NCBI RefSeq assembly: GCF_002338065.1
Contig: NZ_DDHJ01000014.1
Span: 1 to 64,000 of the forward strand
Length of the DNA: 64,000 nucleotides
Reading direction: 5' to 3'
From: Pseudomonas sp. UBA1879
GTDB taxonomy: Bacteria > Pseudomonadota > Gammaproteobacteria > Pseudomonadales > Pseudomonadaceae
The notes below the pieces were generated by a model. It was given only the letters and a program-made list of their open reading frames with translations. It made no database searches and was not told where the DNA came from. Position numbers and translations under genes: made by a program. Positions 49,516 through 57,950 of the stretch are shown here, in pieces. Within the stretch, counting starts at the first letter, position 1. The number at the start of each line of letters is the position of its first letter.

Positions 49516-50594
49516 ATTGCTCTGGCTTCCTGCGTGAGTCTCGCACAAGGATAGCGTAGACAGGTGAAGTGACGACCGTCACGGCGCTCCACGGTCAGAC
49601 TCGCGAGAGGTCCAAAAAGTGCCGTGATCCGGGCGCCTATGTTTGCCAAGGCTTGCTGAGTGCCATTTGAGGTCTGCCGGGAGGCGACTTCTTCGTAGGG
49701 ATTACTGACATGCAATATGAATACTCCCCGTTCGTAGTGCGCCTCGACCCTGACCACGCCGCCTTCAACACGGGGCGCAATGCCGTAGATCAACGCGTTC
49801 TCAAGTAATGGCTGCAAGGTTAGCTGGGGAATCGGCAAGTCGTCGGGAATTGCGCTGACATCCCAGTCCAACTGTAGACGCTCGCCAAGTCGATATTGCT
49901 CAATCGATAGATAACGTCGGGCCAACTCCAGCTCTTCCCCCCATGTCGTCAGGCTGCCGGGTTTGCCCAGGCTGGCGCGAAACAGGTCGGAGAGGTCGAG
50001 CACCGCCTGCTCAGCCTTGACCGGGTCGCTGCTGACCAGACTGGCGATGCTGTTAAGCGTGTTGAACAGAAAGTGCGGCCGGATACGCGCCTGCAGCGAT
50101 TCGATACGGGCTCGCAACTCGGCCTGTTGCTGCTTGCGCCACTGACTTTGCAGATAAAAGTAGCGCAACATCAGCGCCGACATGATCAACGCAATCAAAC
50201 CGTAGCGAAGATAACGCTGGACGTCGCTGTCGACTGGCAGCGCGCCGTCCAGCTGGCAATAGTCGGTCACGGCTGTGCAGGCCAGTGTCACCGCCACCAC
50301 CAGCAGGCAGCCCATGGCGCCCGCCATCCCGGGTTTGAGGCGCGCCAGCCACGGGCGCAAACCGCATAGCAACGCCGCAGACAGCAACACGATCCATTGC
50401 ACGAACAGCGAAATCAGCGCCAGTCGCACCCAGTCGAAGCCCGGGCGCATCGGCTCTACCAACACCAGCACCAAGACCAACAGTTCGGCAAGCACGATCA
50501 GCACCAGCAGCGCCTGCGGCAGGCACAGTTCCGGAAGGAAGAACTCTTTGCCGGGAGCAGCGTTCTGACCCGGTTTATTGCGCTCGGTTTGCAT
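49512..50594 (-). CDS. algZ: AlgZ (FimS) LytS-type sensor kinase
   Basis: The 360-residue membrane kinase starts at the ATG at 50594 with GAGG upstream; the open frame continues far upstream but overlaps the divergent argH. Four membrane helices occupy about residues 25-160. The histidine is in RIRPHFLFNTLNSIASLVSS near 195. The ATP-binding part has LTLQPLLENALIYGIAPRVE and later IGARITALFG. It lacks several canonical kinase boxes, as is usual for AlgZ/LytS. It pairs with algR. Confidence 0.95.
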   Translation of the reverse strand: MQTERNKPGQNAAPGKEFFLPELCLPQALLVLIVLAELLVLVLVLVEPMRPGFDWVRLALISLFVQWIVLLSAALLCGLRPWLARLKPGMAGAMGCLLVVAVTLACTAVTDYCQLDGALPVDSDVQRYLRYGLIALIMSALMLRYFYLQSQWRKQQQAELRARIESLQARIRPHFLFNTLNSIASLVSSDPVKAEQAVLDLSDLFRASLGKPGSLTTWGEELELARRYLSIEQYRLGERLQLDWDVSAIPDDLPIPQLTLQPLLENALIYGIAPRVEGGVVRVEAHYERGVFILHVSNPYEEVASRQTSNGTQQALANIGARITALFGPLASLTVERRDGRHFTCLRYPCARLTQEARAI

Positions 50595-50717
50595 GGCCTC
50601 AGTCTCTGCGCTCGTCCCTTGTCGGGCAAGCTGTCCGGGATAAAAAAGCAGCAATGCTGTTATCATCGCCGCGCCTTTTAAATCAGCACCGTCATCATCA
50701 GAGCAGCGAGCGAAACC

Positions 50718-52112
50718 ATGAGCACCGACAAGACCAACCAGTCCTGGGGCGGCCGCTTCAGTGAACCCGTCGACGCCTTCGTCGCACGCTTCACCGCCTC
50801 CGTCACCTTCGATCAGCGCCTTTACCGCCACGACATCATGGGCTCCGTCGCCCACGCCACGATGCTGGCGAAAGTCGGTGTGCTGACTGACGCCGAGCGC
50901 GACACCATCATCGATGGCCTGAAGACCATTCAGGGTGAAATCGAAGCGGGCACCTTCGATTGGCGCGTGGACCTGGAAGACGTGCACATGAACATCGAAG
51001 CGCGTCTGACCGACCGCATCGGCATCACCGGCAAAAAACTGCACACCGGTCGCAGCCGTAACGATCAGGTGGCCACTGACATTCGCCTCTGGCTGCGTGA
51101 TGAAATCGACCTGATCCTGGCCAAAATCACGCGCCTGCAAGAAGGTCTATTGGGCCTGGCCGAACGCGAAGCCGAGACCATCATGCCGGGCTTCACTCAC
51201 CTGCAGACCGCGCAGCCGGTCACCTTCGGGCATCACATGCTCGCCTGGTTCGAAATGCTGAGCCGCGACTATGAGCGTCTGGTTGACTGCCGCAAGCGCA
51301 CCAACCGCATGCCGCTGGGCAGCGCAGCGCTGGCGGGCACCACGTACCCGATCGATCGCGAACTGACCTGCCAGCTGCTGGGCTTCGAAGCCGTGGGTGG
51401 CAATTCGCTGGACAGCGTGTCCGACCGCGATTTCGCCATCGAATTCTGCGCCGCTGCCAGCGTGGCGATGATGCACCTGTCGCGCTTCTCCGAAGAGCTG
51501 GTGCTATGGACCAGCGCGCAATTCCAGTTCATCGATCTGCCGGACCGTTTCTGCACCGGCAGCTCGATCATGCCGCAAAAGAAAAACCCTGACGTGCCGG
51601 AGCTGGTCCGTGGCAAGAGCGGCCGCGTGTTCGGCGCGCTGATGGGCCTGCTAACGCTGATGAAGGGTCAGCCGCTGGCGTACAACAAGGACAATCAGGA
51701 AGACAAAGAGCCGCTGTTCGACGCCGCCGATACCCTGCGCGATTCGCTGCGGGCCTTTGCGGACATGATCCCTGCGATCAAACCGAAACACGCGATCATG
51801 CGCGAAGCGGCCCTGCGCGGTTTCTCGACCGCGACCGACCTGGCTGACTATCTGGTGCGCCGTGGCCTGCCATTCCGTGACTGCCACGAGATCGTCGGCC
51901 ACGCCGTCAAATACGGGGTGGAGACTGGCAAGGACCTGGCAGAAATGACGCTGGAAGAACTGCGTCAGTTCAGTGATCAGATCGAGCAGGATGTGTTCGC
52001 CGTGCTGACGCTGGAAGGCTCGGTGAACGCCCGGGACCACATCGGCGGCACCGCACCGGCGCAGGTCAAGGCTGCGGTGGGACGCGGCAAGCAGTTGCTC
52101 GCGACCCGCTGA
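50718..52112 (+). CDS. argH: Argininosuccinate lyase
   Basis: The 464-residue enzyme makes the last step of arginine synthesis, splitting argininosuccinate into arginine and fumarate. It begins with a disordered stretch, then WGGRFSEPVDAFVARFTASV. HTGRSRNDQVATDIRLWLRD and the superfamily signature GSSIMPQKKNPDVPEL with its catalytic Ser are present. Length is standard. It is divergent from algZ across 123 bases. Downstream is a REP doublet rather than a clear terminator. Confidence 0.98.
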   Translation: MSTDKTNQSWGGRFSEPVDAFVARFTASVTFDQRLYRHDIMGSVAHATMLAKVGVLTDAERDTIIDGLKTIQGEIEAGTFDWRVDLEDVHMNIEARLTDRIGITGKKLHTGRSRNDQVATDIRLWLRDEIDLILAKITRLQEGLLGLAEREAETIMPGFTHLQTAQPVTFGHHMLAWFEMLSRDYERLVDCRKRTNRMPLGSAALAGTTYPIDRELTCQLLGFEAVGGNSLDSVSDRDFAIEFCAAASVAMMHLSRFSEELVLWTSAQFQFIDLPDRFCTGSSIMPQKKNPDVPELVRGKSGRVFGALMGLLTLMKGQPLAYNKDNQEDKEPLFDAADTLRDSLRAFADMIPAIKPKHAIMREAALRGFSTATDLADYLVRRGLPFRDCHEIVGHAVKYGVETGKDLAEMTLEELRQFSDQIEQDVFAVLTLEGSVNARDHIGGTAPAQVKAAVGRGKQLLATR

Positions 52113-52120
52113 TTTCGAAT

Positions 52121-52207
52121 CTTAGGAGCGCGCTTGCCCGCGATGAGGGCGTGTCATCATCCGTTCGTTGGTGACACGCCGCAATCGCGGGCAAGCAGGC
52201 CTACAAA
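52121..52207. repeat. REP doublet D after argH
   Basis: TAGGAGCGCGCTTGCCCGCGAT and an inverted near-copy ending GCAAGCAGGCCTA enclose a second inner dyad, GGCGTGTCATC facing GTGACACGCC. The whole 87 bases could fold into a long stem that may also end argH or GST transcripts. Confidence 0.8.
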
Positions 52208-52214
52208 AGCGCAG

Positions 52215-52883
52215 TCATGCGCTCCCTGCAGGCCTTACCCTCTCCAGAAACGCCGGATAGTCCGCTTCCCGGTCTGCCGCAACGATGCGGGCGCTCGGCC
52301 GCTCGTTCAGCCGTTCCAGTAAATCCCTCGCGCCGCTCACCTCATCGATCAGGTTCAAGCCAAACAAGCGCTCGCCCACCTGTTGCGCCAGATCCGCGCT
52401 GTACAGGAAATAAATATCGGCCAAGGTGAATTCAGTGCCTGCGAGAAAGGGACTGAAGCGTGCCCGCCTCGCCAGCGCGGCGAAGCCCTTGATCAGGTCG
52501 CGCCTGGCTTTCGCCTTGAGCGCTTCCGGCGTTGCTCGCCCGCCGAACAGCACTTCGACGTAGCACAGTCGCGCAGGCAGCTCGATGTAAAGTTCGATTT
52601 CCTTCGCCGTCGTCCACACCTGTGCGCGACGGAACGGGTCGGCAGGCAGCAACGGGATCTGAGGGTGAGTGTCTTCGAGGTAACGCAGGATGACGTCGGT
52701 TTCGCTGATGAATCCCTCTTCCGTCTGCAAAACCGGCACCTTGCCCCGCGCACTGACTGCGAGGGTTTCCGGGTTTTGGCAGCCATGCATGGACACGACA
52801 TCGAACGGCAGTTGCTTCTCCAGCAATGCCAGCTTGACCATGTTGAAGTAGTTGCTTGAGGCGAATCCGTAGAGCTTGAACAT
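52215..52883 (-). CDS. Glutathione S-transferase family protein
   Basis: The 222-residue cytoplasmic protein has an N-terminal thioredoxin-like domain (MFKLYGFASSNYFNMVKLAL; GKVPVLQTEEGFISETDVIL, with the cis-Pro and the Glu-Thr/Ser pair that hold glutathione). A helical C-terminal domain includes TEFTLADIYFLYSADLAQQV. Substrate is unknown. AGGAGG precedes the ATG. It is convergent with argH. Confidence 0.92.
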   Translation of the reverse strand: MFKLYGFASSNYFNMVKLALLEKQLPFDVVSMHGCQNPETLAVSARGKVPVLQTEEGFISETDVILRYLEDTHPQIPLLPADPFRRAQVWTTAKEIELYIELPARLCYVEVLFGGRATPEALKAKARRDLIKGFAALARRARFSPFLAGTEFTLADIYFLYSADLAQQVGERLFGLNLIDEVSGARDLLERLNERPSARIVAADREADYPAFLERVRPAGSA

Positions 52884-53066
52884 TGACAGGCCTCCTTGGC
52901 CTTTCTTGAAGCGGTCATTTCAACCCGGACCGACATGCGTACCAGGCGCGAGCGAGCAGACCCTAACAACCTGTTACGCCTTTGAACTTGACGTGCATCA
53001 TGCGCCGGGACGATCACCTGAGCCGCGATTGCAGTTAAACTGCCAGCCTTTCCCGAGGAGTCCGCC

Positions 53067-53360
53067 ATGAGCGACCACATCGACAATGACGACGAAGCGT
53101 TCGCTGAATCGACCCTGATCCAAGCCATCGAAAACCAGATCGAAAGTGACAACCCACCTGCGGCCAAAGCCACGTTCAACAAGCTGACCCTGGTGGGTTA
53201 CGAGCGCGACGACATTCTCGAAATGATGGCCCACGTCCTGGCCGTCGAGATCGACGGCATTCTCGAAGACGATCGCCCGTTCAACACCGAATGGTACGAA
53301 AAAGCCCTGCGCGCTCTGCCTGAAATGCCGCCAGGTGTGAGGCTGGACGAGGGCGAGTAA
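53067..53360 (+). CDS. Small conserved acidic protein of unknown function
   Basis: A 97-residue acidic protein with a good ribosome site (GAGGAGT) and coding-like base use. It is predicted mostly helical, with DNPPAAKATFNKLTLVGYER and DDILEMMAHVLAVEIDGIL. It has no signal peptide or cysteine. I do not recognise a named domain, although similar short proteins occur near argH in pseudomonads as I recall. It stands alone. Confidence 0.75.
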   Translation: MSDHIDNDDEAFAESTLIQAIENQIESDNPPAAKATFNKLTLVGYERDDILEMMAHVLAVEIDGILEDDRPFNTEWYEKALRALPEMPPGVRLDEGE

Positions 53361-53661
53361 ACAACCCTCAACTGTTCTTCCGGCGATCACGGTTTGATTC
53401 TGGCTGAAGACCGTGGGAGCCGGCTTGCTGGCGAATGAGTCCTTTCAGACATTGCAATGTTGAAAGATGTACCGCATTCGCCAGCAAGCCGGCTCCTACA
53501 GATTTCGCTAAGCCCTCCCACCTGACGACCGGCCAGATACTTCCTGCAAAATGTCCAGACGCTAACTACACTCCAGGTGCCTCGCTGCCGCTTGACCTTC
53601 GGGGCAAACACGTTTGCGATTCCTTCGCCGGGTCATCCATTACAAAAAGTCTGGAGCCTCT
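53361..53661. repeat. Intergenic region with REP doublet E
   Basis: The 301-base gap contains REP doublet E (53412-53500). Arms are CGTGGGAGCCGGCTTGCTGG and the inverse CCAGCAAGCCGGCTCCTACA, core CTTGCTGGCGAAT, a third core type in this window. The remainder, 53501-53661, is presumably the promoter of the TIGR02647 gene; I see no gene in it. Confidence 0.85.
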
Positions 53662-53910
53662 ATGTCGTTTACCCCTGAATTGGTTGCCGAACTGGAAATC
53701 CTGTCCCTCTTTAACCTGCGCAATACACAGGAGGGCCTGAAGGTGCATCATGTGGCCGCGCCGACTGCCGTGGCTGCCGCCAAACGTCTTTTCGAGAAAG
53801 GCCTGACGACTCAGGTCGACGGAGGCTACCTCACCAGTCTGGGACTGGATGCCGCCGAACACGCACAATCGCTGCTGATCATCCTCTCCACGGCACAGGA
53901 AGCGGCCTGA
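53662..53910 (+). CDS. TIGR02647 family small protein
   Basis: The 82-residue protein starts MSFTPELVAELEILSLFNLR, the conserved beginning of TIGR02647, and has a winged-helix-like body (HHVAAPTAVAAAKRLFEKGL, TQVDGGYLTSLGLDAAEHAQ). The family is annotated as a possible DNA-binding protein but without a proven role. The start at 53662 is chosen for this conserved opening; the frame extends 16 codons upstream. Confidence 0.85.
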   Translation: MSFTPELVAELEILSLFNLRNTQEGLKVHHVAAPTAVAAAKRLFEKGLTTQVDGGYLTSLGLDAAEHAQSLLIILSTAQEAA

Positions 53911-53920
53911 TACCGCGCCG

Positions 53921-53962
53921 TCGCGAAACCTTTATCCACCCCATCAAATAAAGGTTTCGCGA
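53921..53962. repeat. Perfect 15-base inverted repeat upstream of cyaA
   Basis: TCGCGAAACCTTTAT (53921-53935) is matched exactly by ATAAAGGTTTCGCGA (53948-53962) around a 12-base loop. It begins 11 bases after the TIGR02647 stop and ends 134 bases before the cyaA ATG. With no T run it is either a stable 3' hairpin for the upstream gene or a binding site. Confidence 0.85.
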
Positions 53963-54096
53963 ACCCTTCATTTGTAAGATGCTGCGCCGATAAAATTCTG
54001 GCGCCAAAAAAAACACAGCCGTCGTCTTATGCTGGATCTTCTTGCCGTCGCCATCCTCGTCACCCCAGCAGTGCCGTTCGTCGGCTTTGAGTCACG

Positions 54097-56946
54097 ATGA
54101 CCCGTAGTTTCGAGATCCGCCCTGATCTGGATGAGGGCATCGACCGCAAGGTCCTCAGCCAGTTGCGTAACCGTTTCCTGACCCTCAATGAAGGGCGGCT
54201 CAGCCGCGCCAATGAAGGGCTGTCCACCCGCCAACAATCGGTGTTAGCGCTGTTGCCGTTGTTCTTCCACGTCAATCACCCGCTTTTGCCCGGCTACATC
54301 TCAAGCGCAACGCCCGCTGGGGTGTCACATTACGAACCCGACACCCTGGCACTCGCCGAAGCACAACGGCTCACACGCTCGTTTTCCTACAAGCCGCGGC
54401 GAGGTAACCCACCGCAGCCGATCCACGGCATTTTTCTCATGGGCAGCCTCGGCACGCTGGCGCAAGCCGACCACAGCGACATGGACGTGTGGATCTGCCA
54501 CGACAGCCAGCTTTCGGCTGACGAAATCCTGGAACTGCGCAAAAAATGCCAAGCGCTGGAAGCCTGGGCCGCCACGATGGGCGCCGAAGCGCATTTTTTC
54601 CTGATCGACCCTGAGCGCTTTGTCCTTGGCGAACGGGACGCGCAGCTCAGTGGTGAGGACTGTGGAACGACTCAGCATTACTTGTTGCTCGACGAGTTCT
54701 ACCGCACTGCGATCTGGCTGGCCGGACGAACGCCTATTTGGTGGCGGGTGCCGGTTTACGACGAGACACGCTACGCGCAGTACACCCATACGCTGCTGTC
54801 CAAACGCTTCATTCGGGAGGATGAAGTGCTGGACCTGGGCAACATGTCCCACATTCCCCCTGGAGAATTCCTCGGTGCGGGGCTCTGGCAGCTGTTCAAG
54901 GGCATTGAATCGCCCTACAAATCCGTCCTTAAACTGCTGCTGACCGAAGCCTATGCCAGCGAGCATCCCCAGGTGCAGTGCTTGAGCATGCGCCTGAAAA
55001 AGGAGGTCTTTGCCAATCGCGTGGATCTCGACGAGCTTGATCCGTACATGATGGTGTATCGCCGGATCGAGGAATACCTGCTGGCGCGGGGGGAACCTGA
55101 ACGGCTCGAACTCGTACGCCGCTGTCTGTACCTGAAGGTGAACAAAAAGCTCACCGGGCTGCGACGTCAGCGTACGACGAGCTGGCAGCGGCTGCTGTTG
55201 GAGCGTCTGGCCAAAGAATGGAAGTGGGATGAGCGCCAGTTGGCGTTGCTGGACAGCCGCAGTCAGTGGAAAGTGCGCCAGGTTTCAAGCGAGCGCCGTG
55301 CGCTGGTCAGCGAGCTGAATTACAGCTATCGCTTCCTGACCCAGTTCGCTCGCACGCAAAACACGATCAATTCAATCAACAGACGCGACCTAAACATCCT
55401 GGGTCGTCGGCTCTACGCCGCGTTCGAACGCAAGGCCGGCAAGGTCGAGTTCATCAATCCGGGAATTTCACCGGATTTGGCCGAAGACACGCTGACGCTG
55501 GTGCAGTCACCGAACAAGCGCGAGCCCGGCAAGTATCAATGGGGCTTGTACAACGGCAATCTGGGTGCCCACGAGTGGGAGTCTTTCGCCCCGATCAAGC
55601 GCAGTCGCGAGCTGCTGGAGCTGCTCGCCTGGTGCCATCGTAATAACGTGATCGACAGCAGCACCCGCCTCGCCCTGCATCCCGGTACCAGCGACCTGAC
55701 CGAATTCGAGCTGTTCAACCTGCAAAGCGCGCTGCAACACAGCATTCCCATGCCCTTGGGCACAGTGCCTGAAGACGTTCTGCTGCGGCCCAGCGCGCCG
55801 AGCGAAATCCTGCTGCTGGTGAATGTCGGCGTCGATCCGCTCAAGCATCACAAGGACCTGAACATCCTGATGACCACCGAGCGCACGGACTCCCTGAGTT
55901 ACGCCGGGGTCAGGGAAAACCTGGTGCTGACCTTCGACCAGATCACCCTGAACAGCTGGAACGAAGTACTGGTCAACCGCTTCGAGGGTCCGAACGCCCT
56001 GCTCGACTGCCTGACCGACCTGCTCAATAACCTGCCCGCCACGTCGCCGAAACCGGTCATCAACGTCCGCTGTTTCTGCCATAACCGAGCTCCGGCCATT
56101 GCCCAGCGTGTCGAAGAGCTGATTCAGACGGCGCAGCTGTTGCTCGCTCGCGGCCTGAATCATCGGTACCTGATTCAAGTTCAGCATCACTATCACGTCA
56201 TGGAGATGAAGCCCGGCCAAGTCGCCCATGTCACACTCAACGATCTGCCCGCGCTCTACGATTACCTCGGCGAAGAGCTGCCCGGTTACAGCCCGATTCA
56301 TCTGGACCCGCAGGCGCTGGACGACAGCGATCTTTCGCTGATCATTCCCCATGGTCAGCCGGAATGCATCCAGGTCTTCTACCGGGTCAACGAGCCCCAC
56401 GCCGATCTGTACGTGCTGGATGAACACAACGCGCTGTGGCATCAGCGCCTGCCGTACCACGACGAGCCCAGCCTGTTGATGCCGGTGCAACGCTTCCTGC
56501 ACTCGCTGATGTTCCGGCGCGGCGCATTGGTGCCGTTAGACAACCCGCTCGATCCGCACCTGCTCGAAACCCTGTATTACCGCGTGACGCCGGACGGGGC
56601 TGGGCGGGCGCGACGGATCGAGCAACGGCTCGGGCCGGTCCTGTCAACGGACAAGCCGTTCTACGATGTGCAGGCCATTGTCGAGGAAGCCTCGCCGGGA
56701 CAGGTCAGCGTCACGTTGTATTGCGATGGGATGGAGTTTTCAGAACTGGAATTCGGCGAACAGCTGTTCAGTGTCGTGGCGCGGCAGATTCTCGATCAGC
56801 GCCGGGAGCCGCAACGCTATCGCTGCTACATCACAGACCTGGACTTGTCAGCGATTTTGGCGGACACCCGGGGCCAGACGATCCTGTTCCTGCGTTATAA
56901 GGCCGAGCTTGAAAAGTCGCTGAACGATGCGATGGAAGAGGCGTGA
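54097..56946 (+). CDS. cyaA: Class I adenylate cyclase
   Basis: The 949-residue enterobacterial-type cyclase makes cAMP. The N-terminal catalytic half has the nucleotidyltransferase signature GIFLMGSLGTLAQADHSDMD, whose paired Asp residues bind metal, followed by VWICHDSQLS. The C-terminal half is the regulatory region. Length is slightly above E. coli CyaA (848). In pseudomonads cAMP works with Vfr/Crp-type regulators. The gene is convergent with the DUF1289 gene, 23 bases apart, with no terminator between. Confidence 0.95.
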   Translation: MTRSFEIRPDLDEGIDRKVLSQLRNRFLTLNEGRLSRANEGLSTRQQSVLALLPLFFHVNHPLLPGYISSATPAGVSHYEPDTLALAEAQRLTRSFSYKPRRGNPPQPIHGIFLMGSLGTLAQADHSDMDVWICHDSQLSADEILELRKKCQALEAWAATMGAEAHFFLIDPERFVLGERDAQLSGEDCGTTQHYLLLDEFYRTAIWLAGRTPIWWRVPVYDETRYAQYTHTLLSKRFIREDEVLDLGNMSHIPPGEFLGAGLWQLFKGIESPYKSVLKLLLTEAYASEHPQVQCLSMRLKKEVFANRVDLDELDPYMMVYRRIEEYLLARGEPERLELVRRCLYLKVNKKLTGLRRQRTTSWQRLLLERLAKEWKWDERQLALLDSRSQWKVRQVSSERRALVSELNYSYRFLTQFARTQNTINSINRRDLNILGRRLYAAFERKAGKVEFINPGISPDLAEDTLTLVQSPNKREPGKYQWGLYNGNLGAHEWESFAPIKRSRELLELLAWCHRNNVIDSSTRLALHPGTSDLTEFELFNLQSALQHSIPMPLGTVPEDVLLRPSAPSEILLLVNVGVDPLKHHKDLNILMTTERTDSLSYAGVRENLVLTFDQITLNSWNEVLVNRFEGPNALLDCLTDLLNNLPATSPKPVINVRCFCHNRAPAIAQRVEELIQTAQLLLARGLNHRYLIQVQHHYHVMEMKPGQVAHVTLNDLPALYDYLGEELPGYSPIHLDPQALDDSDLSLIIPHGQPECIQVFYRVNEPHADLYVLDEHNALWHQRLPYHDEPSLLMPVQRFLHSLMFRRGALVPLDNPLDPHLLETLYYRVTPDGAGRARRIEQRLGPVLSTDKPFYDVQAIVEEASPGQVSVTLYCDGMEFSELEFGEQLFSVVARQILDQRREPQRYRCYITDLDLSAILADTRGQTILFLRYKAELEKSLNDAMEEA

Positions 56947-56969
56947 GCAACCCCGGTGCGGCGATCAGT

Positions 56970-57188
56970 TCAACCCTGTGCCCGACGCTGATCCGCCTGG
57001 CGCACAATCTCGCGCCGCCGCTCATCCGTCGCCGCACGCCATTCGCGAATGTCTTCGACGTGACGATGACAGCCTGTGCAGACTTTCTGCTCATCGAGTC
57101 GGCACACGCTGATGCACGGTGATGGCACCGCCGGACTGACGTTGCTGAACAGCGGCTTGGGGGCTTTCACGAGTGCGGCGTTGGTCAC
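56970..57188 (-). CDS. DUF1289 small cysteine-rich protein
   Basis: The 72-residue protein has the DUF1289 signature PSPCISVCRLDE, then VCTGCHRHVEDIREW, with four cysteines that could bind a metal or iron-sulfur cluster. An arginine-rich tail follows. Its start overlaps the end of cyaY by four bases, so the two are translated together, hinting at a link with iron or cluster handling. Function is unproven. Confidence 0.88.
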   Translation of the reverse strand: MTNAALVKAPKPLFSNVSPAVPSPCISVCRLDEQKVCTGCHRHVEDIREWRAATDERRREIVRQADQRRAQG

Positions 57189-57544
57189 TGGCGGTTCCCG
57201 TCTTCGTGACCGTCGACCGCATCGAACTCAACCTCGACACCGGCTTGCTTCAACACTAGACGATGCAACATCTCACCCAGCAGCTCTTCGGACTTGTCGC
57301 AAACCCAGCGTTTTTCTTCTTCGTCGTAGTCGAAGTGAAAACCACCAGCGGGCGCAGCCAGCCACAACTGACGCAGCGGCTCTTGGCGGCTGATGATGAG
57401 CTGTGTGCCGTTTTCGAACTTTACCGTGAGCACGCCGGCCGAACTTTCGACGTCCAGGTCCAGATCCGTCTCGTCGAAGATATCTTCGAGCTTTTCTTGG
57501 GTCGTATCGACCAGGTCGTGAAAGCGGGCTTCGGTCAAACTCAT
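57185..57544 (-). CDS. cyaY: CyaY, bacterial frataxin
   Basis: The 119-residue acidic protein binds iron and modulates cysteine desulfurase IscS in iron-sulfur cluster assembly. It starts MSLTEARFHDLVDTTQEKLE and has the acidic ridge IFDETDLDLDVES, then the strand VLTVKFENGTQLIISRQEPL with the conserved QLWLAAPAGGFHF. A 42-codon upstream extension of the frame is not conserved. It is divergent from lptM. Confidence 0.95.
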   Translation of the reverse strand: MSLTEARFHDLVDTTQEKLEDIFDETDLDLDVESSAGVLTVKFENGTQLIISRQEPLRQLWLAAPAGGFHFDYDEEEKRWVCDKSEELLGEMLHRLVLKQAGVEVEFDAVDGHEDGNRQ

Positions 57545-57782
57545 TGCAAGAACCTCGAAAGTGTCTACGGATGGCGCAGCGACGCAAGATACGGTCGCTT
57601 TGAGCCAATTGCAAAGCATACCCGCCGGGCAGCACTGCGCCGCGCCAAAAAACACGCGACCATCACCCACATATCCGGCAGTTGCGTCAAAGCCCCGCCG
57701 GACGGGAGCCGTGGCGCATAGGCAATCTGTCGGGTGGTCGGTATACTCGGGCGCAATTAATGCTTATACAAAGGATTTCGCC

Positions 57783-57941
57783 ATGAAGCGCCTGATTTCC
57801 TCCCTGGCCGCGCTCCTCGCCGTTGCGTGCCTGGTCTCTGCCTGCGGTCAAAAAGGTCCGTTGTACCTGCCCGATGGTGAAACATCCGATGCACCTGGCA
57901 GCCAGAACCAGTCGCACTCGCATAAGCATTCGACCTACTAG
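57783..57941 (+). CDS. lptM: LptM (YifL-like) lipoprotein
   Basis: This 52-residue outer-membrane lipoprotein has lipobox VSAC and the conserved GQKGPLYLPDG right after it, the hallmark of LptM, which helps mature the LptD/LptE lipopolysaccharide translocon. The tail is rich in His and Ser. AAGGA lies upstream of the ATG, and a TATACT -10-like element sits near 57740. It is the first gene of the lptM-lysA-dapF-DUF484-xerC-yigB run. Confidence 0.92.
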   Translation: MKRLISSLAALLAVACLVSACGQKGPLYLPDGETSDAPGSQNQSHSHKHSTY

Positions 57942-57950
57942 GGACTGACC

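Noticed and set aside
50595..51140. N-terminal extension of algZ
   Set aside because: The open frame continues but runs antisense through argH, and the ATG at 50594 with GAGG upstream gives the known AlgZ start.
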